NCBI GenBank assembly: GCA_963693365.1
Contig: CAVNZM010000006.1
Span: forward strand, 806,001 to 870,000
Source of the DNA: Amoebidium appalachense
Lineage: Eukaryota; Ichthyosporea
DNA length: 64,000 nt
Direction of reading: 5' to 3'
This document shows, piece after piece, positions 19,270-31,300 of the stretch. A program made the translations under genes and the position numbers. How positions within the stretch are numbered: the stretch's first letter is position 1; each line of letters begins with the position of its first letter. The notes below the pieces were generated by a model. The model had not been told where the DNA came from, did not search any database, and saw only the letters and a list, made by a program, of their open reading frames with translations.

Positions 19270-22200
19270 AGGTTCGTGCTGGTTGCAGCAAAATAATCCA
19301 TCAATCTCCACTGTCAAGCCGATGAAACAAGGCCCACACACATACACACAGTTGCACTCCTGCCACCGTGAATAGTGATTGATAGCATGCACCAGCAGCA
19401 CGTACCTTCCCTTCTCTCCCCTTAAAATGCACGCCACCACAGTGCACACACCTTACTGCGTTTGCTGTGTAGTGTGTGTGTGGGGGGGGGGGGGACTGAG
19501 GGGGACTCCTTCATTGCCTCCCTTCCCCCCTCCCCTCAAACCTCCATTTTGCATAAACCTCCAATCCCCCCCCCCCCCCCCCCCCCCCCCCAGGCTCCCC
19601 ACTCCCCCACCCTCTTGCCCACTCTCACCCTTTCTCTTCTTCACTCTCTCTCTCTCTCTTTCTTTGCCCTGCCTCTAGATCTCCCTGTCCACTGTCCGTT
19701 GCCCTATCCATATACTTCCATATTCTCTGCATAAAACTACCCCCTACTTGGCCGGTGTTTTCTGTTTGTGAATACTTGCGTACTTTGAAAACTCCTCTCG
19801 TTCTTGGACGGACAAGCTGATGCCACATCATTTTCCGTTGTATTGTTTTTATCTCAGTTTTGGTGTGCATGTGGATGGGTGCACGCGGCTGGTGGTGTTT
19901 GTGTGTGTGTGTGTGTGTTGAGGGGGGGGGAAGGGGCTCTGGCAACTCTTTGCATCCAATAGGTGCAATGACCCCTGTTATTGATACAGCCTGAGGTTGT
20001 GTAAATAGCACCCGCTCTGCGCGCGCACACACATCCCAAAGATTCACAACCAGATGCATTCCGCAACTCGGTGCACAGTGGAGTGCCGGCTCATTTCCCG
20101 AGCCATGGCTGGTGGTGATAGGTGGGTGGGTGTCCCCGGGGCAGGTACGGTTGAGGTAAGATGTGTGTCTGGGCCGGTGGGTGCAAGTGTGCGTGTGTAG
20201 GGGGAGGGATTACGAAGAAATTTGAAACTGGGAAGAAAAACAGCAACCTTGGAGAGGCATAGTCCCTGGCTATTGCTGTCAAGGCAGCAAAGAAAGAGTC
20301 AAACAGTCTGACAGGAGGCCATGAAGTATACGGGGCGGGGGGGGGGGGGAGGGGGAGGGCCGGGGAGCTGAGTCTGTACAGTGTAAGAGGGTGTGTTAAT
20401 TAAATGTTCGGTGTGGTAATGGGTGAAATGGCCTGCAAGGTGTGGCCCAAGTTTGGTGTGCTACAGTACCTGGCCGTCACAAGATGCACCGAGTACTTAG
20501 GCTGGCAACCTGTGCACTAAAAATAGGTTCCCTCTTTTTCCCTAGTATCCCCCCCTTCTCCCCTCCCCACTCCCCCTTCCCCCCCATCCCCCCTCCCCTC
20601 TCCCCCCTCCTCCCCCCCTCCACCTTTTCCCCGTTTCCTCCCTCCTCCCCTCCCCCCACCCCGCCGCCCCCTGTCCCCTCCGAGGCTCAGGCTTCCCAAG
20701 CGAGGGTATCTTTGAACATCTGTGACCGCCTACTGTAGACATGGTTGTGTATGGCACAGTCGTGTACACTCCCTCTCTTAGCAAGGAATGCTGTGCACAC
20801 CAGTCTACGTTGGTGATCAGTGATGATAGGAAGATATGCACATGGGCCTGTGGGCAGCATATCGATATCATAATCCCAACAGTGGCCCCGTGAGGGTAGG
20901 CCACAACCGATAACTCGTAACCAGGTACTGGTCAATTCCGGTTTAACTATTTAGTGCACCAAGCCATGCAGAGAATAAACACAAGTGGTTGCTAATAAAG
21001 ATCCCCACGAGGTTCTTATCCAATCATGGCCTTAGAAACGTGCGTTGGAGGCCAGTCTTAACCAACGGATAGGGAGCCTAGAGGAGGGTTAAAAGATGGC
21101 AGACAGATGTATTTATTAATGTGCATAAGTACAGAGTGGGTAGCACATGTACTCGGAAGCACAATGGTCCAAAGACTAAACCTTACTGGTTGTAGTAGTA
21201 TTAGTGATATATATTGAGTACCGTTGTGTGTGTAGAGATGTTTGTACATTGTGAATGTGCATATGTTCTCCCCTGCACTGGTGCAGAGGAGAGCAAACGG
21301 GGATTGGCATGGGCTGGGCCCGAAGCCAATCAACCGTTTGCCATCATTACGGCTGCAGCGAATCTGCGTCTATGCTACTGCTATAAAAAGGCCTGCAAGG
21401 CCTTTCCACTGGCACTTAAGGTGGAGTGGGGGGTCCAATCTGCGCCCCCGCCAAATCGATCATAGACCCCCCTGGATCAAGGAAAAGCGCACAGCTCGCA
21501 CCTGCGGCTGAAATTTCGGTTCGCAAGGAAACTACGGCACCTCGACAGCGGCCGTGCGGTCCAGACTATCGCCCTCGAAAAAAAAAACTTAATTATAAAC
21601 CCCCCCCTATATTCCTAAGCCAGCCGAGCTCCCCATACTTCATCTCTCCTGTGTGGGGACTTGGTCTTCTGGCCCATAAGTAAAACTGGTTTTTCAAAAA
21701 AATGATTATGTAACATGCGAGATCAAAGTTTTTGGTATTAGACGATCTTATACCAAAAAAATAATTTAAGCTTATTTTTTGTGGTTTAAGGGGTGGTACC
21801 CTGGCTTCCGCGTGCAGTAATTACTATCTGTCTTCATTACATAGCCGCTAAACTGGTGTCAAGTCTCTTACCGAGCGGGTATAGAGGGACCCGAAAAGAG
21901 CAACTATGGTGATCTGTTCCTCCAGTCGTATGGCGCGATCTGAATGCGTAGCGTGGTTAGCTTCAAATTTGGCGGGAAAACTAAATCCGGCTTGACCAAT
22001 AGAACAATCTAAAGTGTTGTTGGTGCGGCGATCAGAACTTGATAAAATTCACTTTTCATTGGCTCCATAAAACGTGATCGAATATGCATATATGAAAGAT
22101 TTACGATTTATTTGCAAACAACCGAAGACTATGAATAATAAAAATATTATAAAGCTTCTGTAATAAATATTTATTTATTCCGTAGTTTTTCGATCATTTT

Positions 22201-22858
22201 TATGCTGGTTTCAGTATACACGTTCAGCGACAATTGACCTCTGCCGGCAGATCAGTATGCGCTATCTTGTATTTGATGTAAATCATACATGTAAATAACC
22301 TGTAAACAACAGCTATTTGGACATTGTTTATAGAGGGTACGTGTACAACAAGTGCACACGCAGTTCAGCGCAAGAAGATATAGAGTTATCAGTTGTGAGA
22401 AGCATAAAAAGCTCTATTTCGTGCAATTTTTCTGTAAGAAAATTAATATATTGTGTGATAATGACATTCAATTAGTTTGCTCACGCAATTCCTGGTGGAA
22501 AGGCTCGTCGCAAAAAGACGTAAAAACCGGCTCAGCCCTATAGGTGTTGCCACCCTCTCAACAAAATGCCCATGCTCTATACCAGGGATGTTCTGTGCTT
22601 GTGTTTTCCGGGTGACTGATAGCGTGAAAAAGTATGGATGGGTGCTTTATGACAATCACGACCCCTATATAGGGGGTCCTACCTGGGTTGTTTTGCAGAC
22701 TTTTGGCTTTTTTTTTTTCCTTTGTGTGCATATTTTCGTATACCCTTCATGAGCTTTCGGAAGATAAATGCGCAGCACACGCGCCTGGAAGTCCCATTTT
22801 TTAGTTCTGCTGCACATGGGCGAAAGGGGATTTATCCACCCGTCTGTTCGCGACCTAC
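19270..22858. other. Intergenic region, no gene recognised
   Basis: It contains C- and G-rich stretches to about 20.7 kb and then more balanced, AT-rich sequence to 22.8 kb. Short open frames exist but none shows a known family, a codon-like composition or matching splice sites. A TATA-like GCTATAAAAAG at about 21380 has no convincing downstream gene. Confidence 0.45.
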
Positions 22859-24745
22859 TCATTCTTTTCGACACGGACACGGATGTTTGCTCCTTTTGTG
22901 AGGGCATTCCTCGGGAGCCATGTGTGACTTTTGCCCAAGAGTTCCAGGTGTGTACACGTTCATGCTCGTATTATATGGATGGTGTGCCTTTTTATGGGTT
23001 TGTGCTGTTGCAGTTTGGCAGGGGGAACTCTTTTCAAGGGAAAAGGATGTGTTGTGGTGGTGGTTGTTGGACACACACTCCGCGCTGCCGATGGCGTTCA
23101 TCGACTTTGAGCTCTTACCCTCGTGGTTTCTGACGGGACCATCTTTGAACTTGTCGACGACATAGAGCACATACCACAGCCCACCAACATTTACAAGTGC
23201 GGCAACAGTGCCCTCCCGGGAATTGTGGCCTGTGTCAGTTTGCAATGTTAGCAATAAAATTTACCATGCCCGGTGGTGTGTCTGTTAAAATGAGAATACG
23301 GTGAAGTCAGGCAGAATTAACGGTGATAGGCTCTTTGCACAAAGTGCCAGACTGTGTTTGTTTGTGTGTGTTTTTTTTTTTGGGGGGGGGGGGGGGGGGT
23401 AGGTACCACGTGGTTTCCTCCAGCAGCAGTCCACGTGTAGTCGCACGTTGCAGTATTGTCCTCCAATTGCCTCCGGTCCCTTGCCTTTGCATGTGCACTC
23501 TGCCTTCATCATGTTTAACACGCGTTGCTTCTCCTCGGGCCATGCACTGTTTTTGAGTCTCTCCCACACATCCTTCTCATGCTCTCGGTATGTGTCCTCG
23601 TGCATGGGCTGTTGGTTGGTAGCGATGCAAAAGCGCCTATAGGTTGCAAAGTTACCTCCTGCATGTAGACCGTCAGATGTCAAAACTTTGCCGGGACATG
23701 ACTTTCTTTCTTAGGGGTGGGGGCGGCCTTTCTGTAAAACGTTATTGGGGGGGGGGGGGGGGGGGGGGGGGTCACCTTGCAGAAGTGTCCCGTAAGCTAC
23801 CATGCGATGCACCTCCAATTTTTGGGAGGCCTCACCAGTGCTCTCCTGCACTGTCGGGGACGTCTTCCACACTAAGTATGCGTCGTCCTCATCGCACTTG
23901 CACGCGAACAGTAAAGACCGGCGTTGGTCGCCCCCCCCGTGGTAGTCGTACTATCCGGTGCACTTGGGGCAGAGCATGCCCTCCACCTGTGAGATGATGA
24001 GATCCACACTTTGCAGTGCATAGTTTGGCCGAAGGGTTTTTAGTTCCTTACGGCCTACAAAGTCAGCAGCCTCACGTATCAGCTGCCGGACTTGTGTTGT
24101 GCGGTGTTTGCGGGGGCCTTGGTGGACATGTTCGGTGGTTGAAGGGATAGGTTCAGTTCCAGCTCCGACTCGCTCCCACACTCGCCAGGGTCACTGTCCC
24201 ATCCCACTGACAGTACTCTCATCTGGCTCACCAAATGATCCAGTCTCGAGAAGATGATCCTCCTGACTGCCGACACTTGTGCATTCGTCCAACTCAGGGT
24301 CGTAGTCCGGGTCTTCGTCGTCACTCTGGGCGACGGAGGTATCCAATGCAAAACTGGGCCGTGTCTGTGCCTCGTTTGTTTTCTGTTTATGTGGGTTTTT
24401 ATCTTCAGCAGTGTGCTGCGAAGCATCACTGCCTTGATGACCCCTAGCCACTGGCTCTGGCACTGGTGCACGCTTATTGCCTTCAGGCTCATCCTGCAGT
24501 GCACTTGCTGCTGCCAATACAGCCATGAATGGTTCCGTGTCTTCCGGCCGAAGTCGTTTGGGCGATCGTGGTGGTGAGTGGTCATCATCACAGCTTCTGC
24601 AGCAGTGGGTGCAGTGGACCTCAGGTTTGCACACATGCGCAGCCAGCGACCGCCGGCGTTCCTGACGTTCCTTGCGTTTGATTTCATTTGAAGCTGCAAG
24701 ATGGGGTGGATACACTCCCTTCAAAGGCTTCTTTCGCTTCGCCAT
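22859..24745 (-). pseudogene. DDE (Mutator-like) transposase-derived gene, intron-containing and interrupted
   Basis: From ATG at 24745 an acidic, low-complexity N-terminal region (CTHCCRSC, SDDEDPDYDPELDE) ends at a stop at 24191. In another frame LIREAADFVGRK leads to EGMLCPKC, then an in-frame TAG at 23951-23953, and continues as LLFACKCDEDD and VWKTSP to a donor at 23775. Exon 23407-23685 (LTSDGLHAGGNFATYRRFC) and the exon from 23229 (phase 1 join, giving CCWRKPRGHNSREGTV) follow. The latter contains KSSKSMNAIGSA. The order CxxC zinc motif, D-x-x-W-x3-G-x-N/H and GSSK-x-ME-like block is what I know from Mutator-like transposases and their domesticated relatives. The 3' catalytic part after 22.9 kb was not found. 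Poly-C introns like those of host genes suggest long residence or domestication followed by decay. Confidence 0.5.
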
Positions 24746-25189
24746 TTTTTATTTAGGGCAGCACCTGTACTTCCGGCAGGTACACAAAAACCAGGGAATG
24801 AAAACAGAGTCATGTTTGAAGAACAACACCACTGGCATACGCATGATCCCGTGGCATAGCAATAGCCAATCATCGCATATCTATTAAAGCTCTGCCTCAT
24901 GGTTGGGTTGCAATCACCATGCTTTGTGCCTTCCCGCCAAAATGGTGCCTCTAGCCAATCACAATCAATTGAGAAACATTAGCATGATCTAAAGGATTTT
25001 AGCGGTTTAGCAACAAAATGCCGCCCTCTGATTGGATCGGAGGCCAATTATGATTTTGACTCTATCCCCCTCCTTAATTAAGCTAGACAGCAGTCCGGGC
25101 TGCAGCTTGATTAAAAGGATCCAAATCAGCTCCTCTGATTTGGGCAACCGGATTTTGTGTTAACTACTTTCTCTTTGCGGCTACACAGA

Positions 25190-25296
25190 GTAGTTTTCAC
25201 TACACAGCCTTCCCCTGGCCAGAAATCTATCCCCCCCCTCCCCCCCCCCCCCCTCATTTTGCCCAACTTGAAGCCCCCCCCTTGCCCAACTTTGAA

Positions 25297-25346
<50 letters not shown>

Positions 25347-25634
25347 AAAAAAAAAAATACCCCCCTCCCCCGACCCTCCCAAAAAAAAAAAAAAAAGGCC
25401 ACGCATATCCATAAACCATTTTATTTATTTGCTTGTCTCCAGCCACGTAAACCATCGCAATGCACACCCTGCATACCACATACATCAGCTGCATCCCGGC
25501 ATATGCATGCGTGCACGTGACACCAGACACGCACATGTGCGAAGTCACAGTGTCACGCACAGACACAAGCACACGTGGTCTAAGCGCATACACACGCTCA
25601 AACAATTAACATTGCGGTGTGCTCCGTGTGCGCC

Positions 25635-25686
<52 letters not shown>

Positions 25687-26148
25687 GTGCCACTCCATAC
25701 AAAAAAAAAAAGAAGAAGAAAAGGACCACGAATAATGTTGTCATGTCTACATATGGTCACTGCAGATACATGGCAACTTTTGGCGCACAATCATGGCAAA
25801 AACGCGAAAATGACAATAAACCAGCAAATAATATTACCGAGGCACCGCGCGCCCACACACACACAAAGTCACCATGCACATACACACACCCATGCGAGCA
25901 CACATGCACACATGCACGCACGCACCCACCCCCTTTTACCCCCCCCCCTCCCCCCCTCCCCCCCCCCCCCCCCCCCCCCCTCCCCCCCCCCCCCTCCAAA
26001 AAAAAAAAGAAAACATACACACACACGAACAAATGGTAGCATACACCGTGGCACACACATGCGCATACACACAAAACCTGTATCGCATCTACACTCACAT
26101 GTGCGGCACACGGCACGTGCGCACATGACACATAGCTTCCACACACAC

Positions 26149-26201
<53 letters not shown>

Positions 26202-26353
26202 CACACACACGAACAAATGGTAGCATATACCACGGCACACATGCACACAAACACACACAAACTGTATCGCATCTACGCTCACATGTGCGGCACACGACAC
26301 GTGCCCACATGAGACATAGAAGCAGCCTCCACACACACATGTGCACGCACACA

Positions 26354-26409
<56 letters not shown>

Positions 26410-26523
26410 GTGCACACACACACAGTCAACACGGACACACAGACAAGACACCTATATACACACACACACAACAGACACACACACGTTCACACACACACAC
26501 ACACACACACGTTCACACACACG

Positions 26524-26554
<31 letters not shown>

Positions 26555-26556
26555 CA

Positions 26557-26605
<49 letters not shown>

Positions 26606-26640
26606 AGGGCCATCACACACACTACAGCTAAGACACCATT
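25190..26640. repeat. Block of poly-C, poly-A and (CA)n sequence with a duplicated unit
   Basis: Long C and A runs at 25.2-25.4 kb lead into CA tracts at about 25640-25684, 26135-26210, 26352-26408 and 26462-26553, then a C run to 26605. A unit beginning CGAACAAATGGTAGCATA occurs at about 26027 and again at 26211, with a shared core CACATGTGCGGCACACG, so roughly 185 bp is tandemly duplicated. The His-Thr or Cys-Val frames here are repeat artefacts. 26.65-27.1 kb is AT-rich with no gene seen. Confidence 0.8.
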
Positions 26641-27098
26641 CGAATTCATCAGGTTTAGCTTGAGTCACTTAGAATTTTATTCTTGTTTCGTGCCCACATT
26701 CGAGTTGTTCCAACAATAGTGTACAATAGCAGGGAAAGGTCACTATTCGCATAACTCTCGCAGACTTTGAGGTTACACGACAATTTCAGCGTGAATCTCA
26801 AGTTTCTGCAATCACCAAACGCCACAATTTGAACCATAAATGGAAAGCCAAAACTCCGTCCAGCAGAGCTCGTAGTCATCTAGAATATATTCCCCACCTA
26901 TCAGCCCTATAAATAACATGGAACAGGCCAATGGCATACTATTTATGATAGTGCCTTAACAGTGATTTTTCCGAGGCAAACACTTTCTAACCCCTTCCGC
27001 ACCACCACTAGTCCTGCGAAATCAACAGTAAATTAGCTCCTAAATACATATTTGAATCGATCCCCCCACACCAACACCATCTAATAATGTTATTCCCC

Positions 27099-28217
27099 TT
27101 AATATTTGCACTGATCCAAAATATCACCCAATTGCCTTTTTTGGGTGGCCGTTAGGTTGGTGGGCAGCCGCAGGTCAAAATCCACCACCAAATCACCCCG
27201 TCCACCTGCCTTTTTAGGCATGCCGTGTCCGGAAATTGTGCGCTTGGTGCCGGGTTGCAACACGTCGTTAAATGGAATTTTGAGCTCCTTACCCTCGATG
27301 GTTGGGATGGTTGCCGTGAATCCCGTGAGTGCCTCCTTAAGGGTTACTGGGACGATGCACTTAAGGTTGTCACCGTCGCGGGTAAAAATTGGATGTGGTT
27401 TCTGCTTGATGACAAACACAATATCCTGCGGCGGTTGGCGAATCCTGACGTCTCCCGCGCCGTCAAACCTCACCTTCGTGTTTTCCTTCCACCCGGGCCG
27501 AACATCCACCTCCAACACCTTTGCCTCCTGCCGTGCTTGCCCCGTTGCTTCATCCTCCACCTGCCGGGTAATTTTCATTTTTTTCCGAGCCCCCCCGTAT
27601 AGCTCCTCGAGGGTGCATTGTAGCGGATGCACCAGTTCGGTGTGTTTCTGTCGAGTCGCAAACCCTTTGCTAGGGAGGCTGTCAGACATGACCACATCTT
27701 CGTCGTCAAAATCAAAATGTCCGTTGCCGCCAAACCCAAACGGGCTACTGCGCATACGTGCCCCTGCACCTCCCTGCTGTGGCCCCGCGCCGCCAAACAT
27801 AAACGAGTCACCGAACCCACCCATACCACCACCAAACATTTGTGCAAATATTCTCTCTGCGTCGCCGTTTGAGAATTGGTAGCCACCACCCGGACCCCCA
27901 CCCGAAGTAAACCTGAACACCCGTGGTCCCCCGGGACCTCCAGAAAACCCACCCGGCCCCTCGCCGGCGTCTGGCGCCCCGCCGCCCTTCAAGCCCTCCT
28001 CACCATACATGTCGTAAATTTGCTTCTTCTTGGGGTCTGACAATACGTCGTACGCCTCGGAAATTTCCTGAAACTTCTTGGTTGCCGCATCTTTGTTGCT
28101 GGGGTTCTTGTCTGGGTGCCATTTCATGGCAAGTTTGCGGTATGCCTTTTTGAGCTGTTCTTCGTCCGAGCATCCCTTGGGGACACCCAGAATGGCATAA
28201 TAGTCACGCCCACCCAT
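27099..28217 (-). CDS. DNAJB: DnaJ/Hsp40 co-chaperone, class B (DNAJB1/Sis1-like)
   Basis: A single exon encodes 372 residues. The J domain is at residues 1-70 ([20 protein letters not shown]) with the Hsp70-activating HPD at 34-36. A Gly/Phe- and Gly/Met-rich linker follows to about residue 180. The C-terminal substrate-binding beta domains have [32 protein letters not shown] and SGHGMPKK. The CxxCxGxG zinc repeats are absent, which makes it class B. The protein would deliver substrates to cytosolic or nuclear Hsp70 and stimulate its ATPase. It lacks an ER signal or retention motif and ends in QCKY. The start is fixed by [11 protein letters not shown], with a minus-strand TATA box 154 bp upstream. 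It is head-to-head with the BAG gene. Confidence 0.96.
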   Translation of the reverse strand: MGGRDYYAILGVPKGCSDEEQLKKAYRKLAMKWHPDKNPSNKDAATKKFQEISEAYDVLSDPKKKQIYDMYGEEGLKGGGAPDAGEGPGGFSGGPGGPRVFRFTSGGGPGGGYQFSNGDAERIFAQMFGGGMGGFGDSFMFGGAGPQQGGAGARMRSSPFGFGGNGHFDFDDEDVVMSDSLPSKGFATRQKHTELVHPLQCTLEELYGGARKKMKITRQVEDEATGQARQEAKVLEVDVRPGWKENTKVRFDGAGDVRIRQPPQDIVFVIKQKPHPIFTRDGDNLKCIVPVTLKEALTGFTATIPTIEGKELKIPFNDVLQPGTKRTISGHGMPKKAGGRGDLVVDFDLRLPTNLTATQKRQLGDILDQCKY

Positions 28218-28370
28218 TTTCTTAGTTCAAAAAAAATTGTGTCTTCTCCGTAACTTATGTTAGTGGGAAACCTATGCTGGGTCATGCACAATCTGAAGTC
28301 TTTATTTGGTTTCTGCAGTTGAGTTTCAACGAACTGTGTAGCCTAAGTAGCAGGTGAAGGCAGTCCGCTG

Positions 28371-28379
28371 CTTTATATA
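28371..28379 (-). promoter_or_regulatory. TATA box of the DnaJ gene
   Basis: TATATAAAG reads on the minus strand, 154 bases upstream of the DnaJ start codon. Confidence 0.7.
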
Positions 28380-28601
28380 CCCGCTTTAGAGGGGGGTAAA
28401 TTCAGCAGTGCCAAGTTGGTACAAACCTTCCGCTCGGGAGACGTCTTCGTGTTCAATAAATGCCTAATATGCACTAATAATGTAATTTTTCTCTAAAAAC
28501 GTTTCTTTGTGTATAAATTTTTCATTCTGTTCTCTATTTATGTCAAGTTTTGTCTCCATACTGCTGTTCACGGACTTTCGGGACTTTGTCTGTAAAATCC
28601 C

Positions 28602-28614
28602 GAACATTCCTGAT
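28602..28614. promoter_or_regulatory. Heat-shock-element-like site between DnaJ and BAG genes
   Basis: GAACATTCCTGAT fits alternating GAA/TTC pentamers (GAA-nn-TTC-nn-GAt), two perfect units and one imperfect. It lies about 385 bp upstream of the DnaJ start and about 1.06 kb upstream of the BAG start. Binding by HSF is inferred from the motif only. Confidence 0.4.
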
Positions 28615-29000
28615 TTACAGGCCTTCTGAACCAATCATATAATTCCTTTGCCTGCAGCAATAATACCAATCAAAAACTAGCTATACTCGGTGAACATTAG
28701 ATCAGACAAATTACAAATAAAATCTCCCAACACCTGAACAATGATGCTCTTGCACTTGCAGGACTCGGATCTGTAATAAAGCACTAAACACCATGTTACG
28801 TTTTTTGCTTAAATTGGAAAACCGATTTGCGCGATTTGAGGAATATATCGGTATGTATTGTCGTAGATATAATCAGTGAAATCTTGCATAGGAGGGCAGG
28901 AGTCCTACCAATTGTTAGATTATATAACGGCTCAGGTTCTCCAGATGATAGAGATTTTTTTTTTTTTTTTTTTTTTTTCAGAATTTTTTCAAATTCTGGA

Positions 29001-29013
29001 TTCTGGAATTTTA
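29001..29013. promoter_or_regulatory. Second heat-shock-element-like site
   Basis: TTCTGGAATTTTA (TTC-nn-GAA-nn-TTa) is preceded by another TTCTGGA at 28994, giving a cluster of TTC/GAA units about 400 bp upstream of the BAG TATA box. It is a chance match in AT-rich DNA unless conserved. Confidence 0.35.
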
Positions 29014-29411
29014 CCTAAGACTGAGAAATTCAGTGACTCAGAGAAACTGAATGACAGTCCTAGACTAGGTAGTGAAGTCTTGGGCTCAATTATTTTGCAT
29101 TCACTATATTATATCCTAAATAAAAAGTTTAGAAACATTTAGGCTTTTCTATGCGTTTTATCGAAATAAATAAAGTTGTTTATGTCAAAACAAGACGGAT
29201 GATCAGGGATCACTCGGACCGGCGCCCGCCGGCCTGGTGGAACCTCTGGAAGGTTTGGGCAAATACCCCAACATAGTACCCCAACATAGTTTGGTCTAGG
29301 GGGCCCTCTGATATGACATGGCGGATTTCTGATTGGTAACCGGTCATGCAAAGGCACCGAGGGATTACAGAATCGCGAATCGCCGGCCGCGAATCCCGAA
29401 CCCCGAGAAAC

Positions 29412-29419
29412 TATAAAAA
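29412..29419 (+). promoter_or_regulatory. TATA box of the BAG-domain gene
   Basis: TATAAAAA lies 266 bases upstream of the ATG at 29678. The rest of the 28.2-29.7 kb region is AT-rich with a 22-T run near 28958-28979 and no coding exon seen. Confidence 0.6.
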
Positions 29420-29677
29420 CGCACTTTTTATCATGACACCTTCAGTTCACTGCAAAGGTCAAACGTTGTTTTGTGCGCTCAAGCCGGGAAAACTAGAAGT
29501 AAGGCATCAGACAAAACGCACAACCATTTGCATATTTCTTTGAGAGTCTTACTGGCTATGAATTGCCTACTTACGACGCAGTTGTACAAACTAGCAATTA
29601 ATTTCGGATTCTTCGCTGTAGTAGCACCTGCTTTGATATTTCAGTAGTTTATCAAAGCCTGTTCGACGACATTCACC

Positions 29678-30688
29678 ATGAGTTTTCTATTTGGTGACCC
29701 CTTCACATTTGGCGGGCCTGTACAACGGGGCGTGCGGTCGCCCCGTTCTGTCTACCACCCGCCTGCTTATGGTTACTACGACGACTATGACTATCCCTCC
29801 GCCTACCCTTCTCGTTCCTGCGACCCTTACCATGCCGACTACGAGCAACCAGTGTATGCAGGAGGGTGGGGCCGCACACCATACCAACAAATCCGACAGC
29901 CACGTATGACGCGCGCACAGTACGAAGAGCTACAACGGCAGAAGTACCTCGAGGCACTGCGCGTACAGGAGGAGCAGAGAGAGGCCGTCCGCAGGCGTGT
30001 GCAGCAGCAACAGGCGCAAACACAGCACCGTGGCCCCGTGTCTTCACCACGCCAAACACAGCACAGCCCACGTAGCCAGCACCTAGCCGAGCAGCAACGC
30101 AAGCAGATTGAGCGCAGGGCTCTGTTCTTGCGTTACACCAACGCCGCACGCACCATTCAGAGATGGTTTCGAAACATCGCACAGCCGGCGATTCAACAGA
30201 GACGTGAGGCCGCGGCAAAGATTGCCCAGTGGTATCACAATGTGAAGTTACAGAGGGCTGAGCGTGCGCGTCAGGCGGAGTTGAGGAGACAGTCGGACGC
30301 GGCAACGAAAATCACACATGTGGTGCGGACAGTGGCGGAAAGACAAAAGGCGCAGAAAGTAACTTCAAGTGTGAAGAAACTGCGGGAGATTTTCAGGGAG
30401 GCGGATAAATTGCGGACGGATTTTTATGATAAAGTATTCACAAAACCGGTATATGACGAGAGGGGAAAAGTGAACTACTCACTTATCGGATATATTGACT
30501 TCCTCGAGAAACTCATCCTCAAAACCGACGACATCCCGACACTTGGGAGTGAGTTGATTCGTGAGAGGAGGAAGAGCACTGTGAAGCATATTCAGAAATA
30601 TCTCGCCGAGGCAGATACTTACAGGAAAGAGGGACCACAGCACCCCGTAGTGGAGGAGAAGATGGAGATAGATGGAGAGGGTCAGTAG
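29678..30688 (+). CDS. BAG-domain protein with IQ-like motifs, putative Hsp70 nucleotide-exchange factor
   Basis: A single exon encodes 336 residues. The N-terminus is rich in Tyr and Pro (residues 20-75), followed by a Gln/Arg-rich probable coiled coil (75-145). Two IQ-like helices, ARTIQRWFRNI and AAAKIAQWYHNVKLQ, lie at about 155-195. The C-terminal helical part, about 225-315 (KLREIFREADKLRTDFYDKV, IGYIDFLEKLILKTDDI, VKHIQKYLAEAD), matches the BAG domain as seen in plant and fungal BAG proteins, which bind the Hsp70 ATPase domain and release ADP. Some plant BAG proteins also pair an IQ motif with BAG and bind calmodulin; that is an analogy here. The tail is acidic (EEKMEIDGEGQ). The ATG context is TTCACCATGA. 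It is divergent from the DnaJ gene. Confidence 0.8.
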   Translation: MSFLFGDPFTFGGPVQRGVRSPRSVYHPPAYGYYDDYDYPSAYPSRSCDPYHADYEQPVYAGGWGRTPYQQIRQPRMTRAQYEELQRQKYLEALRVQEEQREAVRRRVQQQQAQTQHRGPVSSPRQTQHSPRSQHLAEQQRKQIERRALFLRYTNAARTIQRWFRNIAQPAIQQRREAAAKIAQWYHNVKLQRAERARQAELRRQSDAATKITHVVRTVAERQKAQKVTSSVKKLREIFREADKLRTDFYDKVFTKPVYDERGKVNYSLIGYIDFLEKLILKTDDIPTLGSELIRERRKSTVKHIQKYLAEADTYRKEGPQHPVVEEKMEIDGEGQ

Positions 30689-30754
30689 AAGACGTGTGTG
30701 TGTGTGTTTATTCGTACATTTTTTGTTGCTTTTTTATCTTTTTTTTTTTTTTTT

Positions 30755-30798
<44 letters not shown>

Positions 30799-31089
30799 TA
30801 TGTTGCTGAGTGTACGGTACGAAATCTGTTTGATCTGTGACATTTCTTACAGCGTAAAAAGCATGGCAGACCACCTTTTCTAATTTGGAAGTCGGATGCC
30901 TTTGCGTTTAAGTTAAGCGAGTGGGCAGGCATGTAAAATTTAGTGTATGGTTTATTGCCAACGTTGCTGCGCTGGCCGCGAATGAATAAATCGATGCCAA
31001 CTCTGTGCGAATATCACTACATGGCCTTTTCACCGTGTTGGGTTTCCCGTCTTGGAAACTCTTTTCTTCCTTGCGTTCTGTTGCTCTGT

Positions 31090-31201
31090 TTAATCCTTTT
31101 TTCTTTTTTTCTTTCTTTCTCTTTCTTTGTTTGTTTCTTTCTTTCTTCCTTCCTTTCTTTCTTCTTCTTAATCTTTTTTTTCTGCTGCTGCTGCTTCTTC
31201 T

Positions 31202-31248
<47 letters not shown>

Positions 31249-31300
31249 TCCTGCTTCTTCTTTTTTTTTTTTTTTTTTCTTTTTCCCTCTTTTTTTTTGC
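31090..31300 (+). repeat. Polypyrimidine (T/C) tract of about 210 bp
   Basis: Runs of TTTC, TTC and poly-T with only a few interrupting bases make a long polypyrimidine-polypurine stretch in the spacer after the BAG gene. Such DNA can form triplex structures; no function is implied. Confidence 0.8.

Noticed and set aside
21381-21600. TATA-like GCTATAAAAAG followed by a structured-looking GC-rich stretch, considered as a small RNA gene
   Set aside because: No known snRNA motif, no convincing fold by eye, and no downstream coding exon.
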